NCBI GenBank assembly: GCA_017694335.1
Contig: JADIMZ010000034.1
Span: 1-64,000 of the forward strand
Reading direction: 5' to 3'
DNA length: 64,000 nucleotides
Origin: Candidatus Pullibacteroides excrementavium
Lineage (GTDB): Bacteria > Bacteroidota > Bacteroidia > Bacteroidales > P3
Every line of letters starts with the position of its first letter. Position 1 is the stretch's first letter. This document shows, one piece after another, positions 63,591 through 64,000 of this stretch. Under the pieces are notes generated by a model that made no database searches, was not told the DNA's origin, and saw nothing but the letters and a program-made list of their open reading frames with translations. The position numbers and the translations under genes were made by a program.

Positions 63591-64000
63591 AGATCGTTTG
63601 CTGCGCGAACGCAAGGCGATACAGGCCTTGCAGGACGGATATGTCATCAAGGTGAAAGACCTGACCAAAAAGTTCGGGGACTTCACGGCGGTGGATCATA
63701 TCAGCTTCGAGGTCAAGAAAGGGGAAATCTTCGGTTTCCTCGGCGCCAACGGAGCGGGCAAGACCACGGCCATCCGTATGCTCTGCGGCCTGCACCGGCC
63801 CACTTCGGGCAGCGGCATGGTGGCAGGCTTCGACATTGCCACGCAACAGGAGGACATCAAGCGGCATATCGGCTACATGAGCCAGAAGTTCGCGCTCTAC
63901 AACGACCTCAAAGTCTGGGAAAACATCCGGCTCTTTGCGGGCATTTACGGAATGAGCGATTCGGCGATAGCCAAGAAGACCGACCAGATGCTGAGCCGCT
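63580..64000 (+). CDS. ABC transporter ATP-binding protein (second of two, runs off the right edge)
   Basis: From ATG 63580 an open frame runs to the window end: MGIRDRLLRERKAIQALQDG, then KKFGDFTAVDHISFEVKKGE and Walker A FLGANGAGKTTAIRMLCGL, and the Q-loop YMSQKFALYNDLKVWENI. It resembles the C-terminal half of YbhF; permease genes would be expected beyond the edge. The ATG lies inside the end of the previous gene, suggesting translational coupling. Confidence 0.88.
   Translation, partial: MGIRDRLLRERKAIQALQDGYVIKVKDLTKKFGDFTAVDHISFEVKKGEIFGFLGANGAGKTTAIRMLCGLHRPTSGSGMVAGFDIATQQEDIKRHIGYMSQKFALYNDLKVWENIRLFAGIYGMSDSAIAKKTDQMLSR

Noticed and set aside
1-64000. tRNA or rRNA genes, CRISPR arrays, insertion sequences
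   Set aside because: I saw no T-loop consensus with a matching cloverleaf, no regularly spaced repeats and no transposase; sequences such as GGTTCGAACC near 18310 lie inside coding genes.

Overview
The window is a chromosomal fragment of a member of the Bacteroidota, most likely the order Bacteroidales. The evidence is a complete type IX secretion core (PorP/SprF, GldK, GldL, GldM, GldN), an exopolysaccharide locus headed by a UpxY/NusG-type antiterminator beside a tyrosine recombinase, promoters of the Bacteroidota form (TTG or TTTG, about 20 nt, then TAnnTTTG), and AAA-ATPase/PD-(D/E)XK genes of a kind amplified in this phylum. I cannot name a genus.

Region 1, about 1-30.5 kb, is an exopolysaccharide locus read leftward. 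From the right it holds a tyrosine recombinase, a probable invertible segment, UpxY, a WecA-like initiating transferase, Wza, Wzc (BY-kinase), a CpsB/CapC phosphatase and an OmpA-family protein with three barrel-like repeats, closed by a terminator near 20.26 kb. A second unit starts there: an AAA-ATPase/PD-(D/E)XK gene, a minimal nucleotidyltransferase and a small helical protein, all joined by ATGA overlaps, then a UDP-sugar dehydrogenase and a decayed second copy of the ATPase gene. Left of about 15.8 kb the DNA becomes AT-rich and carries the strain-specific part: acetyltransferases, a Wzx flippase, two alternating pairs of an FrhB-like iron-sulfur protein plus a polysaccharide pyruvyl transferase, a Wzy-like polymerase, three GT4 glycosyltransferases, a TupA-like ATP-grasp protein and a bi-domain oxidoreductase. 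The assembly logic is Wzx/Wzy: WecA starts the repeat on undecaprenyl phosphate, the transferases extend and decorate it, Wzx flips it, Wzy polymerises it, and Wzc/CpsB/Wza control length and export.

Region 2, about 30.5-45.5 kb, is mostly core metabolism and information processing: a carboxyltransferase with its biotin carrier, an unknown lipoprotein, IlvE, a membrane zinc peptidase, CysS, a LolC/E-like permease, RbfA, LpxD, TruB, QueA, IspD, RuvC, a HIT protein and GreA. Three long hairpin elements sit exactly at gene 3' ends here. They share a conserved centre and have locus-specific pairing arms; they are the most unusual signal I found.

Region 3, about 45.5-64 kb, holds a small membrane protein, a Rieske-like lipoprotein, a secreted unknown, the PorP-GldKLMN operon, RecG, UvrA, a nucleoside kinase, MurF and the start of an HlyD/ABC exporter operon that runs off the right edge. 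I found no tRNA, rRNA, CRISPR array or insertion sequence.
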